A stretch of DNA of 64,000 bases, taken from Culex pipiens pallens (Eukaryota > Arthropoda > Insecta > Diptera > Culicidae). Of this stretch, positions 1 through 11,518 are shown one piece after another. The number at the start of each line of letters is the position of its first letter. Position 1 is the first letter of the stretch. The notes beneath the pieces were generated by a model. It was not told where the DNA came from, did not search any database, and saw nothing but the letters and a program-made list of their open reading frames with translations. The stretch spans positions 197,675,077 through 197,739,076 of the forward strand of contig NC_068938.1 in NCBI RefSeq assembly GCF_016801865.2. Reading direction: 5' to 3'. The position numbers were made by a program, and so were the translations under genes.

Positions 1-222
1 ACTCGATTATCTTGAGACTGGCTAAACCGATTTGGACCGTTTTGGTCTCATTCGATCCGTCTTGGGGTCCCATAAGTCCCTATTGAAAATTATGAAGTTT
101 AGTTAAGTACTTCAAAAGTTATGCTAAAAAAACGATTTTGACTAAAGTCCGGAAGATTGTAAAAAGGGTGGTTTTTGTAAGAAACCCCGTCATGCTATAC
201 ATTTTTAGAAAGGTATTTGAAA
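1..222. other. Repeat-derived flank of the 164-bp array
   Basis: No gene is visible. The last part resembles a diverged copy of the sequence that begins each monomer of the adjoining array, so the array probably arose by amplification inside a longer dispersed element. That origin is an inference. Confidence 0.4.
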
Positions 223-1206
223 GACCTTTCTAACGCGTCCAAGACATTGAAGATCTGACAACCCTATGAAAAGTTATAAGCACTTAAGTGTTATTTATGC
301 ACTTTTTGGAGGCCGGATCTCAGATATTTTGATGAAAACGTTGTCCGGATCTCTCATGCAACCTGTCGTTGGATAGGTCATCAAAAGACCTGTCCAATGC
401 GTCCAAGAAATTGAAGATCTGACAACCCTATCAAAAGTTATAAGCACTTAAGTGTTATTTATGCACTTTTTGGAGGCCGGATCTCAGATATTTTGATGAA
501 AACGTTGTCCGGATCTCTCATGCGAATTGTCGTTGGATAGGTCATCAAAAGACCTGTCCAATGCATCCAAGACATTGAAGAACTGACAACCCTATCAAAA
601 GTTATAAGCACTTAAGTGTTATTTATGCACTTTTTAGAGGCCGGATCTCAGATATTTTGATGAAAACGTTGTCCGGATCTCTCATGCAATCTGTCGTTGG
701 ATAGGTCATCAAAAGACCTGTCCAATGCGTCCAAGACATTGAAGATCTGACAACCCTATGAAAAGTTATAAGCACTTAAGTGTTATTTATGCACTTTTTG
801 GAGGCCGGATCTTAGATATTTTGATGAAAACGTTGTCCGGATCTCTCATGCGACCTGTCGTTGGATAGGTCATCAAAAGACCTGTCCAATGCGTCCAAGA
901 AATTGAAGATCTGACAACCCTATCAAAAGTTATAAGCACTTAAGTGTTATTCATGCACTTTTTGGAGGCCGGATCTCAGATATTTTGATGAAAACGTTGT
1001 CCGGATCTCTCATGCGAATTGTCGTTGGATAGGTCATCAAAAGACCTGTCCAATGCATCCAAGACATTGAAGAACTGACAACCCTATCAAAAGTTATAAG
1101 CACTTAAGTGTTATTTATGCACTTTTTGGAGGCCGGATCTCAGATATTTTGATGAAAACGTTGTCCGGATCTCTCATGCGACCTGTCGTTGGATATGTAA
1201 TCAAAA
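223..1206. repeat. 164-bp tandem satellite-like array with three-monomer higher-order pattern
   Basis: The motif gacctgtccaatgc (first unit diverged) recurs at about 223, 387, 551, 715, 879, 1043 and, degenerate, at 1207. The spacing is exactly 164 bp, giving six full monomers. Monomer variants alternate in threes: 223 and 715 share gacattgaagatct with 'ctatgaaaag'; 387 and 879 share gaaattgaagatct; 551 and 1043 share gcatccaagac with gaagaactg. The higher-order unit is therefore 492 bp, present twice. Each monomer contains a short inverted repeat around gttggataggtc. No coding potential is seen. Confidence 0.9.
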
Positions 1207-2800
1207 TACCTTTTCAACGGGCACGAATTAGATTGGAGATCTGACTACCCAATCATAAGTTGTAAGCACCTAAGTGCCCTGCAATATGAAGCTCTGACTA
1301 CCCAATCTAGTGGTATTAATAATGAGTCAAATTGATAAAACACTGAAAAACACCGCCCTTTTGTGTCTTTTTTGGACAGCACCCTTTAAATGTGAGGAAG
1401 GCACCAACCACCCTAGGGTGGATTAAGTAACGTTTTTCCATGTAATTTTGCCCGCTGATATTGAGCCCTCAGAATTGAGCAAAAGTGTCTAAAAATCGAC
1501 GTTCGGTCTTATTTTGGGCTTCCATGTACAATTATAATTTAAAACAAATACGGGTTTTGGGAATTTGAGCTTTAATAAAAAAAATAAAAAAAATTGGCAA
1601 ATATATAAATCCGTTGTAACCATTTTTACGAGCGATTGTCCACGCTCCAAAAAAAGTGTCCACGTGGTTTGTGGATGGTCCCATAACAAAATATGAAATT
1701 TCAGAAAAACGTCAATCGAAGGATTATTTTTTTTGCTTCGAGATCTTACTGTGTATTTTTAAAGGGAAATTTGCTCATAAAATTGTGATTTTGAAATAAT
1801 CGATTTTGTTTGTAAAGTTGCAAGAGAACCGAACATTTAACTTTTTAATATTTCAGAAGAAAAAAAGTCGATCGCGGCATGGCACAAAAAGAAATATATT
1901 TAAAAAATGTGTTTTATTTGAAAATTATTCAGCAAGTTGCTTCTCAAAACAGAATTAAGAATATTTTCACAGAACCATTTATGGGCCGCTCGCAAATAGT
2001 TGTGGAGAAATCAGTGATGACGTTTGCCATGCATTTCCTTTGTTAAAAGTAGCTTTATTCCATCATTAATTTTTGCCATGCCAGTTTCCATACAACGTGA
2101 ATATTCGTAAAATTTTATTTTCAGAAGTATTTTTTCGTTCGATTTCGTGTCTTCAACGAAGTTGTAGGTTATGATAATATCAAAACATATTCAAATTTAA
2201 TTTTAAAAGATATTTGGAAGATGCTAAATCAAATTTTCATCTGAAATAGACTTTACACATTTTAAATAAGTGTAGCATTTTCAAATTATATTATAATTAT
2301 CATAGTTAATTTTAAGGTCTATGTTATTTTTTTGCAATTTTAAAATATTTTTTAAGGGAAAAGCACCCCTACAAAAAGCTGAGAAAATTGTTTGACACTG
2401 TTGATCGGACTACAGTATGCTTTGATACAGCCTCTGAAAACAAAAAAAAATCTGATCAGCAATAATTTTCAAACTCGAGTTACCTATTTCATGGTTAGCC
2501 TTGGAAAAATCATCTGTTTAAACCAAAATATTTTCAGAATTTTAAATCAAGGCTTACATTAAAAAAAAAATGATTTATTTGTAAATTTGAAAAATATTTG
2601 TATGGAAAAGAGCAAACAGTTTTTTTTAGCATTGCCAATCAGAAATCAAATTGTAAAACATTTTTTAAGCTTTCCAAAAATTTCCAAACGGGAAATAAAA
2701 TTTTATTCAACAATATTTTCGCTTTTTTCCCAAATAAATCTCCATATTATCGATATCATCATCATCTCCGGTACCAGATTTTGCACCATCCTAAACTCTA
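1207..2800. other. AT-rich spacer with dispersed-repeat fragments
   Basis: No gene is seen. A degenerate seventh monomer edge lies at 1207-1260. A fragment of the dispersed family recognised by a 'cttcggcaaagttgtag'-like core lies at 2147-2178, followed by related sequence ('gctgagaaaatt') near 2380. The rest is low-complexity A/T. Confidence 0.6.
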
Positions 2801-2876
2801 GGAGCAGTGCGTGGCCGAATGGTTACGCTGTCCGCTTTGTAAGCGGATGATTCTGGGTTCGATTCCCATCTGCTCC
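2801..2876 (+). tRNA. tRNA-like head, anticodon TGT (Thr by anticodon), part of SINE
   Basis: A cloverleaf can be drawn: acceptor GGAGCAG/CTGCTCC (7 of 7 pairs), D stem GCGT/ACGC, anticodon stem TCCGC/GCGGA with loop TTTGTAA, and T arm with TTCGATT. A box (TGGCCGAATGG) and B box (GGTTCGATTCC) are both good, so RNA polymerase III transcription is plausible. It is directly followed by a SINE body and has a near twin at 62668-62742, so I read it as a SINE head and not as a working tRNA-Thr gene. Confidence 0.7.
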
Positions 2877-3202
2877 AACCTTCCATCGGATGAGGAAGTA
2901 AAATGTCGGTCCCGGCCTTGGTTGTTAGGCCGTTAAGTCATTCCTGGTGTAGGAGCCGTCTCCATGCCATAAGTACAAACAACACACCAAACCAAGCCTA
3001 CTCCGGTGGAATCGCTGGCGGCGGTTGGATTCGCAATCCGAAGGTCGTCAGTTCAAACACTGGGGTGGAAGGTTCCTTGGAGTAGAAAGAGGTTTGGGTG
3101 CCCTCCCCATTCAAGCCTTCGGACTCCTAGGTTCGAGCAGAAACTTGCAATAGAGACCACAAAAGACCCGGGGGTCGTTAATGTGGATGGTTTGATTTTT
3201 TG
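2801..3202 (+). mobile_element. tRNA-derived SINE with two tRNA-like modules
   Basis: The element begins exactly with a 76-nt tRNA-like head (2801-2876) and continues into a unique body. A second, degenerate tRNA-like module lies at about 3002-3066, with anticodon stem TTGGA/TCCGA and loop TTCGCAA. An 8-bp direct repeat aaactcta sits immediately before the head (2793-2800) and again at 3203-3210, giving a plausible target duplication. A poly(A) run at 3241-3261 lies outside that boundary, so the 3' end is less certain than the 5' end. Established precedent: the Twin SINE of Culex pipiens is a dimeric tRNA SINE. Whether this is related is unknown; its length and head differ. Confidence 0.7.
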
Positions 3203-5090
3203 AAACTCTAGTGCAAAAGATGTCTTTTTAGGTCCGCTATCAAAAAAAAAAAAAAAAAAAAATAATCGGATGTTAAAAAAATCGTCAAAACACGTAATTT
3301 TGGTAAAAGAAGTGCATTTCAAAATTTTGTCTTCATTTTTTCGGAAAAGTCCTACAATTTTGTCGATGACACCAAGTCGCTCAGAAAATTAATTCTAAAT
3401 GTAAAAATTGTGTATGACCAGAACGCAAAATTGTGGCTTCATTTGGCATGCTTCATCAAAATAAAAAAAAATCAATTTAATATTTACGAGAAAACTTGAT
3501 ATTACTTACTTATGACTAACAATTATTATGGTTTCTAGCATAATGAGTTGAAATTATGTGAATTTAAGTGAATGTTATGAGAATTTCAAAGTATAACCAG
3601 TTTAAGAAACTGATTAAAATAATTGTTTGCTTAGTCGAAAAAAAAAAAAAAAAAAACTGTTAAAACATCTTTCTTGCAATGCTCGGAAATCAAACTGCAC
3701 TTTCCTAGACATTTCCAATTAAGCCTAGACATGCACTCAAATGCAGCTTTCTTTTTCGCATGAATCAATCCGCGTGGAACAAAAAAAAATCCCACGATAG
3801 TGCCTTCAATTAATTCCAAGCGCATTCGCAAAGCCATTGCCGTCCATTTCGGCAGCCGTGTTTCACGTTTCTGGTCTTCCCTTGATCCGTGGTGCTCACG
3901 AGTCACCGCTCTCGAGAGCACGGATTTCCTCGTTTTCACTTCTAATGAGTTGCGAAAATATTAATAGCTTTTCCTCCGAATCCAGCCACTTCCAAAGATT
4001 TTCCCTTCTCTTTCGTTTTTTTCACGAAAATTCGTTGCTCACTTTTTTTTCTCGCTCACCGTGTCAGTCTCGTTCGCTCCGAGCGCAGCCATATTTGAAT
4101 ATTTTAGCATCCCATTAAAGGCTTCGAGGCCGTAAAATTTAAATTAGCCCATTCGGTTTATCACACTATTTGCTGTTCTATTTTATTTTATTTAACTTTT
4201 TGTCGCACTTTTTTCCCCGCTTCCTCCGCGGACTCGTTTTCCTTGAAATAGAGCTTTTTGCGCTCTTGCTCGCGCTAGTCTTAACCCTCAATTGTCTTTA
4301 AAAAACTTAGCCTATTTTTCAACTCAAAAAATATCAGTCAAACAAGTTAATCTGTAAAAACCCATAACTTTCTTAGAAGAAAATTAGTTTTTTATGTTAG
4401 AATTTTGTAAGAAAACTTGATTTTTGTTAATTTTTTGGATAGAAGCTCGTATTAAGTTTGGGTTGAGTGAGGGTTAAATTAACGATGAGCATATAATAAT
4501 GCATTAAAAAAAAAAAAACGCTCAAGTGCTCGCTCAGGGCTTGGCAGCACTTTATCGGCTGGCTATTTTTCCCTCCGTGTCACGAAAAAAAACGACGACG
4601 AAAATGTTAGTCTGATGCAGCGTAAAATTCCAACGACGACGACGACGATGGCGCTATTTCGATTACAAAGTACTTTGGGTTAATTTGAGCGGTTTTAAGA
4701 AAGCGAAAAAAAAAACGAGAGAAAAGTTTGTGGCAATGTTCCAAACGAGATTATTTTTTTATGTTCCAAGGGCTCGCCACCACAGTCGTCTTTGGGGGGT
4801 AATCGATAGCTATGGCTTTTAGAGAGGGGGTGTTTATGGTTTGTCTTAAAAGTTGAATTTATTGATACTGAAGGGGAGGTGTTTTAAAATCGATTGAATA
4901 ATTTTATGATTTGCTGCTAATTTTTCATAAACACTGGCTAAGTGGGTCGAAACTTACATATTACAATAGGTAAATGTTTGGAGTTTTGTTTTTTAAATTC
5001 AAAAATTATGTTCAAGGTTTATTTAAAAAATATTTGCTTTGAAACTATTTTCTTTTCTTTTTTGTATGAAAGTATTGAAAGCATTACAGT
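3203..5090. other. Non-coding spacer with one GC-richer stretch
   Basis: No gene is seen. AT-rich sequence with poly(A) runs at 3241-3261 and 3639-3656. A more complex, GC-richer stretch at about 3835-4290 and 4540-4800 includes a short GAC microsatellite near 4632-4648. Open frames here are short and overlap in several phases, so I do not call a gene. Confidence 0.5.
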
Positions 5091-5166
5091 TAAAATAATC
5101 ATGGTGATGACATCGGGAAATGTATACAGATTTTGTGTCAGAAAATGTGTAACATTATATTTTTGA
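5091..5166 (+). mobile_element. Fragment of CACAG-ended MITE family
   Basis: The segment contains 'atcatggtgatgacat', 'cagattttgtgtcag' and 'aaatgtgtaac', which match in order the end of the MITE copies at 8642-8866 and 11059-11518. Only one end is present. Confidence 0.5.
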
Positions 5167-6772
5167 ATGTAGAAGAAAAAAAAACTTATGCGGTACTGAT
5201 CATCGGAATTTCACAAAAATTATAAATTATTTTAAACGAGCCATAACATGTTAATTATTTTTTTTTGCAATTTCGTCGTGAAAATATTTCCTTTTCCTGA
5301 ACAACGAAAAAGCCTTTTTTTCTGTACCAAAAATAACAGAATCGAATAGTAACACTTTAAAAAATAAATGCTGAAATTCTTCTTTCCATCTCTTGATGCT
5401 GAAAAGTTGAACTTTTCAGCACTTGTTTTGAAAAGTAATACTTTCCAAAAAAAATTGATTTTCACTTATAATTTCACTCAAAGGGCGATTTTCGGAATTG
5501 CAAAAAATATTGTACGGAACTCGTTGCAAAATTTGATTTTTTCAGCACTCGTCGTATTTATCCAACGAGATTCACCGATTTGGATAAAGGTACGACTCGT
5601 TATTTATAAATCTTCTTTTTGCAATTTGTTGCATGAACTACTATTTCAACGAATGCATATCAAATTGTTTTCAATTGACTTAAATTTTGATGTTTTTTGG
5701 TCAAAAATAATTTGTTTTCCCTTATTATTTGGGTTTTTCTTTCTCTTTTTGTTCTGAAATTTTATCTGAATCAATAAGTAAACATGAAATAACATCAAAT
5801 ACGATTAGAATTTTACCATTTGTATTGAAAAACATCATATTACTGAAACCGTAAAATTTTACAGCAGAGAATTGTTATATTAAAAAACTTTAATTTGAGT
5901 AAAATACATTAAAAAGTACTGAAAAAATACACTTTAAATTTCCGTTGTTTTACTGTGTTGGTGATTAATAATAAACAATTAAAAAGGAAAAATTTGGAAG
6001 ATGATTTGATCCATCAAAACAAATTAACTCTTTTTAAACGCTATTTTCTATGAATTTATGTCGGAAAGTACACATTTTATTTTTGAAAAAATGTTGAAAA
6101 GTTGATGATGTAATGTTGCCTGTTTTTCTATGTTGTTACACCTAAATTTTTGTGAAACTATCAAAATTAAATATAAATGATGTAAATGTTTATTCGATTA
6201 AACTAGTACGTTATCAGTAATTTATACGATGTAGCACGTTATTTTACTTGGCTAACATTTAAGTTTTTTGTTAAATCCTTGAACAATGAGCTTTTGTCAT
6301 GTGTTATTTTACCTCTCAAAAAGTGTTAATTGACATAATTTTTTTATTTTGTGATTGATTTTAAACCACACATAGCAAAAATTACATAATAAATCATGTA
6401 AATGATATATCATGTTAACTGAAATGCAAGTTGCATTAAAATTTACATCAAATCATATGGAAAATTCAAAATATACGTAGAATTTGGCAAATAATTATGT
6501 CAACATTGAATTCCAATTTTAAAATAACTACATTATTAGTATTTATTCTGTGCACCAGAAAAGATGTAATATTCGACCACTTACACATTTAACCTTCCAA
6601 ATTTGTTTTTTACTGTGATATTAAAAATTATTATTTTGAAAGTTTTTCCTGAGCTTAAAACACTCTAATATGGTTTAGAAAAATCGAATCTTTTTAAAAT
6701 TGTAAAATCTATCAATTTCTTGTGCAATTCCTTTATTTACCTGAACTGAAGTAATATTACATCATACAAGAA
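5167..6772. other. AT-rich spacer containing a perfect 25-nt hairpin
   Basis: No gene is seen. A perfect inverted repeat at 5397-5421 has 12-nt arms tgctgaaaagtt/aacttttcagca around a single G. Copies of ttcagcact follow near 5541. The remainder (5650-6772) is very AT-rich and probably contains old MITE debris. Confidence 0.5.
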
Positions 6773-8097
6773 GTAATATGGGTAATTCTCCGCCAACTCA
6801 CACAGCAGTTGCCCCGACCCCTCTTCGATTTGCGTGAAACTTTGTCCTAAGGGGTAACTTTTGTCCCTGATCACGAAACCGAGGTCCGTTTTTTGATATC
6901 TCGTGACGGAGGGGCGGTACGACCCCTTCCTTTTTTAACATGCGAAAAAAGAGGTGTTTTTCAATAATTTGCAGCCTGAAACGGTGATTAGATAGAAATT
7001 TTGTGTCAAAGGGACTTTTATGTAAAATTAGACGCCCGATTTGATGGCGTACTCAGAATTCCGAAAAAACGTATCTTTCATCGAAAAAAACACTAAAAAA
7101 GTTTTAAAAATTCTCCCATTTTCCGTTACTTGAATGTAAAAAATTTTGGAACATGTCATTTCATGAGAAATTTAATGTTCTTTTCGAATCTACATTGACC
7201 CAGAAGGGTCATTTTATCATTTAGAACAAAATTTTTCATTTTAAAATTTCGTGTTTTTTCTAACTTTGCAGGGTAATTTTTTAGAGTGTAACAATGTTCT
7301 ACAAAGTTGTAGAGCAGACAATTACAAGACATAAGGGGTTTGCTTATAAACATCACGAGTTATCACGATTTTACGAAAAAAAGTTTTGAAAATGTTGGTC
7401 GTCATCGATCATGGCCGTTCATGGTCACCTGCGACAGACACGGACGACGAAACAAAGAGAAACGCAAAAAGTAACTTTTTCAAAACTTTTTTTTCGTAAA
7501 ATCGCGATAACTCGTGATGTTTATAAGCAAACCCCTTATGTCTATATATCAAAATTTTTGTAATTGTCTGCTCTACAACTTTGTAGAACATTGTTACACT
7601 CTAAAAAATAACCCTGCAAAGTTAGAAAAAACACGAAATTTTAAAAAGGAAAAATTTTGTTCCAAATGAAAAAATGACCCTTCTGGGTCAATGTAGATTC
7701 GAAAAGTACATTAAATTTCCTTTAAAATGACATGTTCCAAAAAAATTTACAGTCAAGTAACGGAAAATGGGAGAATTTTTAAAACTTTTTTAGTGTTTTT
7801 TTCGATGAAAAAACGTTTTTTCGGAATTCTGAGTACGCCATCAAATCGGGGGCTAATTTTACATAAAAGTCCCTTTGACACCAAATTTCTATCTCACCGT
7901 TTCAGGCTGCAAATTATTGAAAAACACCTCTTTTTTCGCATGTTCGCCCCTCCGTCACGAGATATCAAAAAACGGACCTCGGATTCGTGATCAGGGACAA
8001 AAGTTACCCCTTAGGACAAAGTTTCACGCAAATCGAAGAGGGGTCGGGGCAACTTTTCCCGATTTCGTGTGAGTTGGTAGAGAATTACCCATATTAC
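6773..8097. mobile_element. 1.3-kb foldback (long inverted repeat) element
   Basis: The left arm (about 6773-7395) and right arm (about 7465-8097) are reverse complements for about 620 bp with scattered mismatches, around a short loop. Ends read gtaatatgggtaattctc and gagaattacccatattac. If the element proper starts at GGGTAATTCTC, it is flanked on both sides by ATAT. No transposase frame exists, so it is non-autonomous. A degraded copy of one end lies at about 38803-38895. Confidence 0.85.
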
Positions 8098-8466
8098 ACC
8101 TTTAAATTGTACACTTGAGTAATTCTCTCCTTTTTTTTGCTAATCGGCTTTTTTGTAATTTTTTTCTTGAGCCTTGTCCATGCATTCTGTGGGTCAACAG
8201 AAACCATTTTGCATCATCAGTTTTCCCATAAAGGGCTGGTCAAACAAAATGGGCATGTGAGTATTCGACAATTTGTACCTTGAAAGGGGATATTTTGATC
8301 GATTTAGTGTCTTCGGCAAAGTTGGAGGTTTAAAAAATTCTTGAATCTTCTATTTTTACATTTAATTATTCAAAGTTGAATTCTTTAAATTTGATTTTTC
8401 TTATTATTTTTTTATAATTCTTAAAAGACAAAAAATGCATATTTTTTAAGTTTAGGATGGTGCAAA
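8098..8466. repeat. Dispersed-repeat fragment
   Basis: No gene is seen. Contains 'gtgtcttcggcaaagttgg' at about 8308-8327, the core of the dispersed foldback family found in full at 39003-39900. Confidence 0.5.
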
Positions 8467-8633
8467 GGGAGCGTTCTTTTATTATGTAACGCATTTGGGG
8501 GAGGGGAGGGGGTCGAAGGCCGTGTTATGCTCCATTCAAAAAATTTAAAATTTGTATTGAAATTTTGTCACGACGGGGGAGGAGGGGGTAATATAATCCG
8601 AATTTTTGCGTTATGTAATAAAATAACGCTCCC
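8467..8633. mobile_element. 167-bp MITE with GGGAGCG terminal inverted repeats
   Basis: Ends read gggagcgttcttttattatg and (inverted) gggagcgttattttattaca, giving imperfect terminal inverted repeats of more than 20 bp. The middle contains G-rich strings (ggggaggggaggggg). It is non-coding. Confidence 0.8.
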
Positions 8634-8641
8634 GAAATCTG

Positions 8642-8866
8642 CACAGAAAAAAAATTATGGTTATATTCATCAGGAAATGGTGACAGATTTTGTGGCAAAA
8701 AAATGTGTAATATTACATCAGGAATTGGTGAATTTTCATTAGTTTCTGATGAATATTTATCAGGTTCACATTTTTAAACATTTTTTGAGTAATATTAATC
8801 AAAAAATGAGTAATATTCAACCAACCAAATTTTCAACATTCCAAAATTCAACTTTTTGTTGCTGTG
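8642..8866 (-). mobile_element. CACAG-ended MITE, copy in reverse orientation
   Basis: Starts cacagaaaaaaaa and ends ...gttgctgtg. Internal motifs (tcatcaggaaatggtgacag, gagtaatatt, ccaaaattcaactt) are the reverse complement of the two copies at 11059-11518. Confidence 0.8.
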
Positions 8867-10949
8867 TGTTATCGGAAATTTCAATTGAAATGAAGTGGTT
8901 TTTTCTATCAAAAATCAGGTTAAACAAAATTTCTTAAATAATGTTTACATTCAAAATCAAATTTGTAATCGAAATTGATGTGAGAATGTTTCAAATAAAA
9001 CAAAATACAGCTTCTAGTTATGTTTCTAAGTGTAATCTTATAAGCCATAGTTTTTTTTGACTTGCATTATCTTGGAAACTATTGGTTCAATTTTTAATGT
9101 ATAAAAATAAAAAAAAAAATTCAAAATTAAAATATCAGAACCAACAGGAGCTTTTCGACTAGACTCAATGATCGATATTTTTAAAGAATTTTTCATAAAA
9201 AACATTTTATACATTTTTGATAAATTTGCTCTCCTCCACTATTGTTGTGACAAATCAATAATTCATCCGTGCAAAAAATATGAAAAGTATGACGTAAAAG
9301 GGTCCCATTTTTCTTGGCCGGTCATCGCTCCGATAATGCATTATTATCCAACAAAAACTTCCCGAAGGCAGAGGGCAATAAACAACCTTTCGCGATGAAA
9401 TTGAAGAGAAAGAAAAGGGCGCGTGAAAATCATAAAAATGAAAAAAAAAACGGGCACCGTTTTATTTCCGTGCAATAAATTTTATTTCCAAATACTTTTT
9501 TTCTGCATTTCACCTCGCAGAAAAGCAGTTCAAGTTCGTTTTGTTTTTTTTCTCTTATAACGTTAACCCAAAATCTCCGCGTACTCAAAACAATATGATC
9601 GACATCAGGGCGGAACTCTGTCAGAAAATTCCAACGCAAAAAAGGTACGATTCAGCCGAGTAAGAAATTCGCCTGATTTTTGTTTTGGATATGACAGGGC
9701 AAAGGAAAGTGAAAGCTTTTCCTCCCTGGGTTTTCCAACTTGTTTTTTGGTTGGTTGTTTAGCCGAAGACGGTGGAACCACATCATCCCAATATGAGTAT
9801 AAAGGGGAGGCTAAAGAATTCTCGAATGAATAATTTTGAGTAAATTTGAAAACTCTTGTAACGACCATGACTTTCTAAAAAATCTTTAATCGAACTTTTG
9901 AACTTTTCGACCCCAATCTCCCCTTTCGACCAAACTTGGCCAATGTCGCCCGATTCTTCGATTTCGCAAAACTCCGGGAATCAACCCCCCTCCTCCTACA
10001 GCTTCCGGCAGCATTTTCGGTGTGTTGGTGCCGCCGTGTTTCTTGATGGAGCTTTTGCCGCCGGATGTGCTCCATATTCCGTCGCTTATTTTCGATACAT
10101 CCAGTTGTGCCCGACAAGAAAGAAAAAGAACGACCGCCACGATTCGATCTCGCCGGAAGTAACCGAATTTTGCGCCCGGAAGATTTTAGCAAAGGCGATA
10201 CTTTTCACTTGAGTTCAACGGAAATTAACTCTGTTTAGCGTTAGTTTTTGAGCGTGGGACTTACCTGAAAGTTGTTGTTTTGCAAGCAAATATTTGTTGA
10301 AATTTGTAACAATAGCGATTTTTATGATAAACCAAAAGTTTCTTTTAGAAGCATATTTTTAGACGCCTTGATTTATGCAAAACGCCCTCTTCCTTCAAGA
10401 AAAATACTCAAATTTCATGCATATTCTAGGATCCAACTGGAGACGAGACCCCAGATGAAGGATTTGACTTGTTAGTAGCTTCATCACGATGAATCTTCCT
10501 CCTTATCTTCATCGATGACGAGCTTTGAGATACGATATCTCGGCTATCCTATCATCGTCGTCGTCGATATGGAACCTGTATCCGGTTGTAATTTATCATA
10601 ACACGGACGTACGGAAGGCATCCAAAATCGGGAAGAGCAGCAGACAGGACAGCATGCTGCTGCTTTGAAGGATGGCTTCGAAAAGAGTCGATTCTACGGG
10701 GGGAGGGTTTCTCGTTGCTTGATACTTGATCTTGGCCAACGTAGAATGGATTGGGAAATTTTCCATTTCTCGGCGGAAAATCGATTCCGCCGCGGGAAAC
10801 CGTCGGGATGCAATCACCGAGAAAATTTTTGTGAAACGTATTCTTCTGATAAATATTAAAGGGTATCGTCATCAGGGGTGACATTGGGTCTGGGAAGTGA
10901 GAATGGTTATACAAAATACAGCAATTTTTGAAATACACGCTGTACATTT
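8867..10949. other. Spacer with GC-richer unique stretches
   Basis: AT-rich to about 9290, then more complex and GC-richer sequence at about 9290-9450, 9880-10210 and 10430-10890. Several overlapping frames of 80-130 codons exist on both strands at 9875-10212 and 10552-10947. None stands out by composition or recognisable motif, so no gene is called. Confidence 0.5.
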
Positions 10950-11009
10950 CGTGACGTTACAACGCAGACTTTTACAAAAAGGGTGTTCTGCTTGCGTTGT
11001 AACGTCACG
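10950..11009. repeat. Hairpin with 17-bp perfect arms containing TGACGT
   Basis: cgtgacgttacaacgca (10950-10966) is exactly inverted at 10993-11009. Weaker pairing extends outward (tttc/gaaa, then 'acagcaat' near 10918 against 'atgctgt' near 11022). It could be the core of a small MITE or a structured site. Confidence 0.7.
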
Positions 11010-11058
11010 GAAATTCTCAATGCTGTATCTTTGCGAATAATTGACCAATTTCGATCCA

Positions 11059-11285
11059 CACAGAAAAAAAAGTTGAATTTTGGAATGTTGAAAATTTGGT
11101 AGGTTGAATATTACCTCTTTTTTGAGTAATATTACATAAAAAATGTGTAAAAATGTGAACCTGATGAATATTCATCAAAAACTGATGAAAATTTATCATT
11201 TTCAGAGGTAAAATTAATCATTATTTTTGACACAAAATCTGTCACCATTTCCTGATGAATATTACCATCATTTTTTTTTTCTGTG
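11059..11285 (+). mobile_element. CACAG-ended MITE, copy 1 of a tandem pair
   Basis: 227 bp, starting cacagaaaaaaaagttgaat and ending ttttttttctgtg. Nearly collinear with the next copy. Confidence 0.85.
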
Positions 11286-11291
11286 TACCTA

Positions 11292-11518
11292 CACAGCAAA
11301 AAAAAGTTGAATTTTGGAATGTTGAAAATTTTGTTGGTTGAATATTTATCATTTTTTGAGTAATATTACTCAAAAAATGTGTAAAATTGTGAACCTGATG
11401 AATATTCATCAGAAACTGATGAAAATTCATCAATTCCTGATGTAATATTAAACATATTTTTTTGCCACAAAATCTGTCACCATTTCCTGATGAATATTAC
11501 CATCATTTTTTTTCTGTG
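11292..11518 (+). mobile_element. CACAG-ended MITE, copy 2 of a tandem pair
   Basis: 227 bp, starting cacagcaaaaaaaagttgaa and ending tttttttctgtg. It is flanked by TA on both sides (11290-11291 and 11519-11520), consistent with a TA-targeting DNA transposon family. It is only 6 bp from copy 1 and in the same orientation. Confidence 0.85.

Noticed and set aside
2801..2876. Functional tRNA-Thr gene
   Set aside because: It is fused to a SINE body and has a close variant with another anticodon inside a bounded retroinsertion at 62 kb.
10552..10947. 131-codon minus-strand frame
   Set aside because: No motif, and it begins in the hairpin-rich MITE-like zone.
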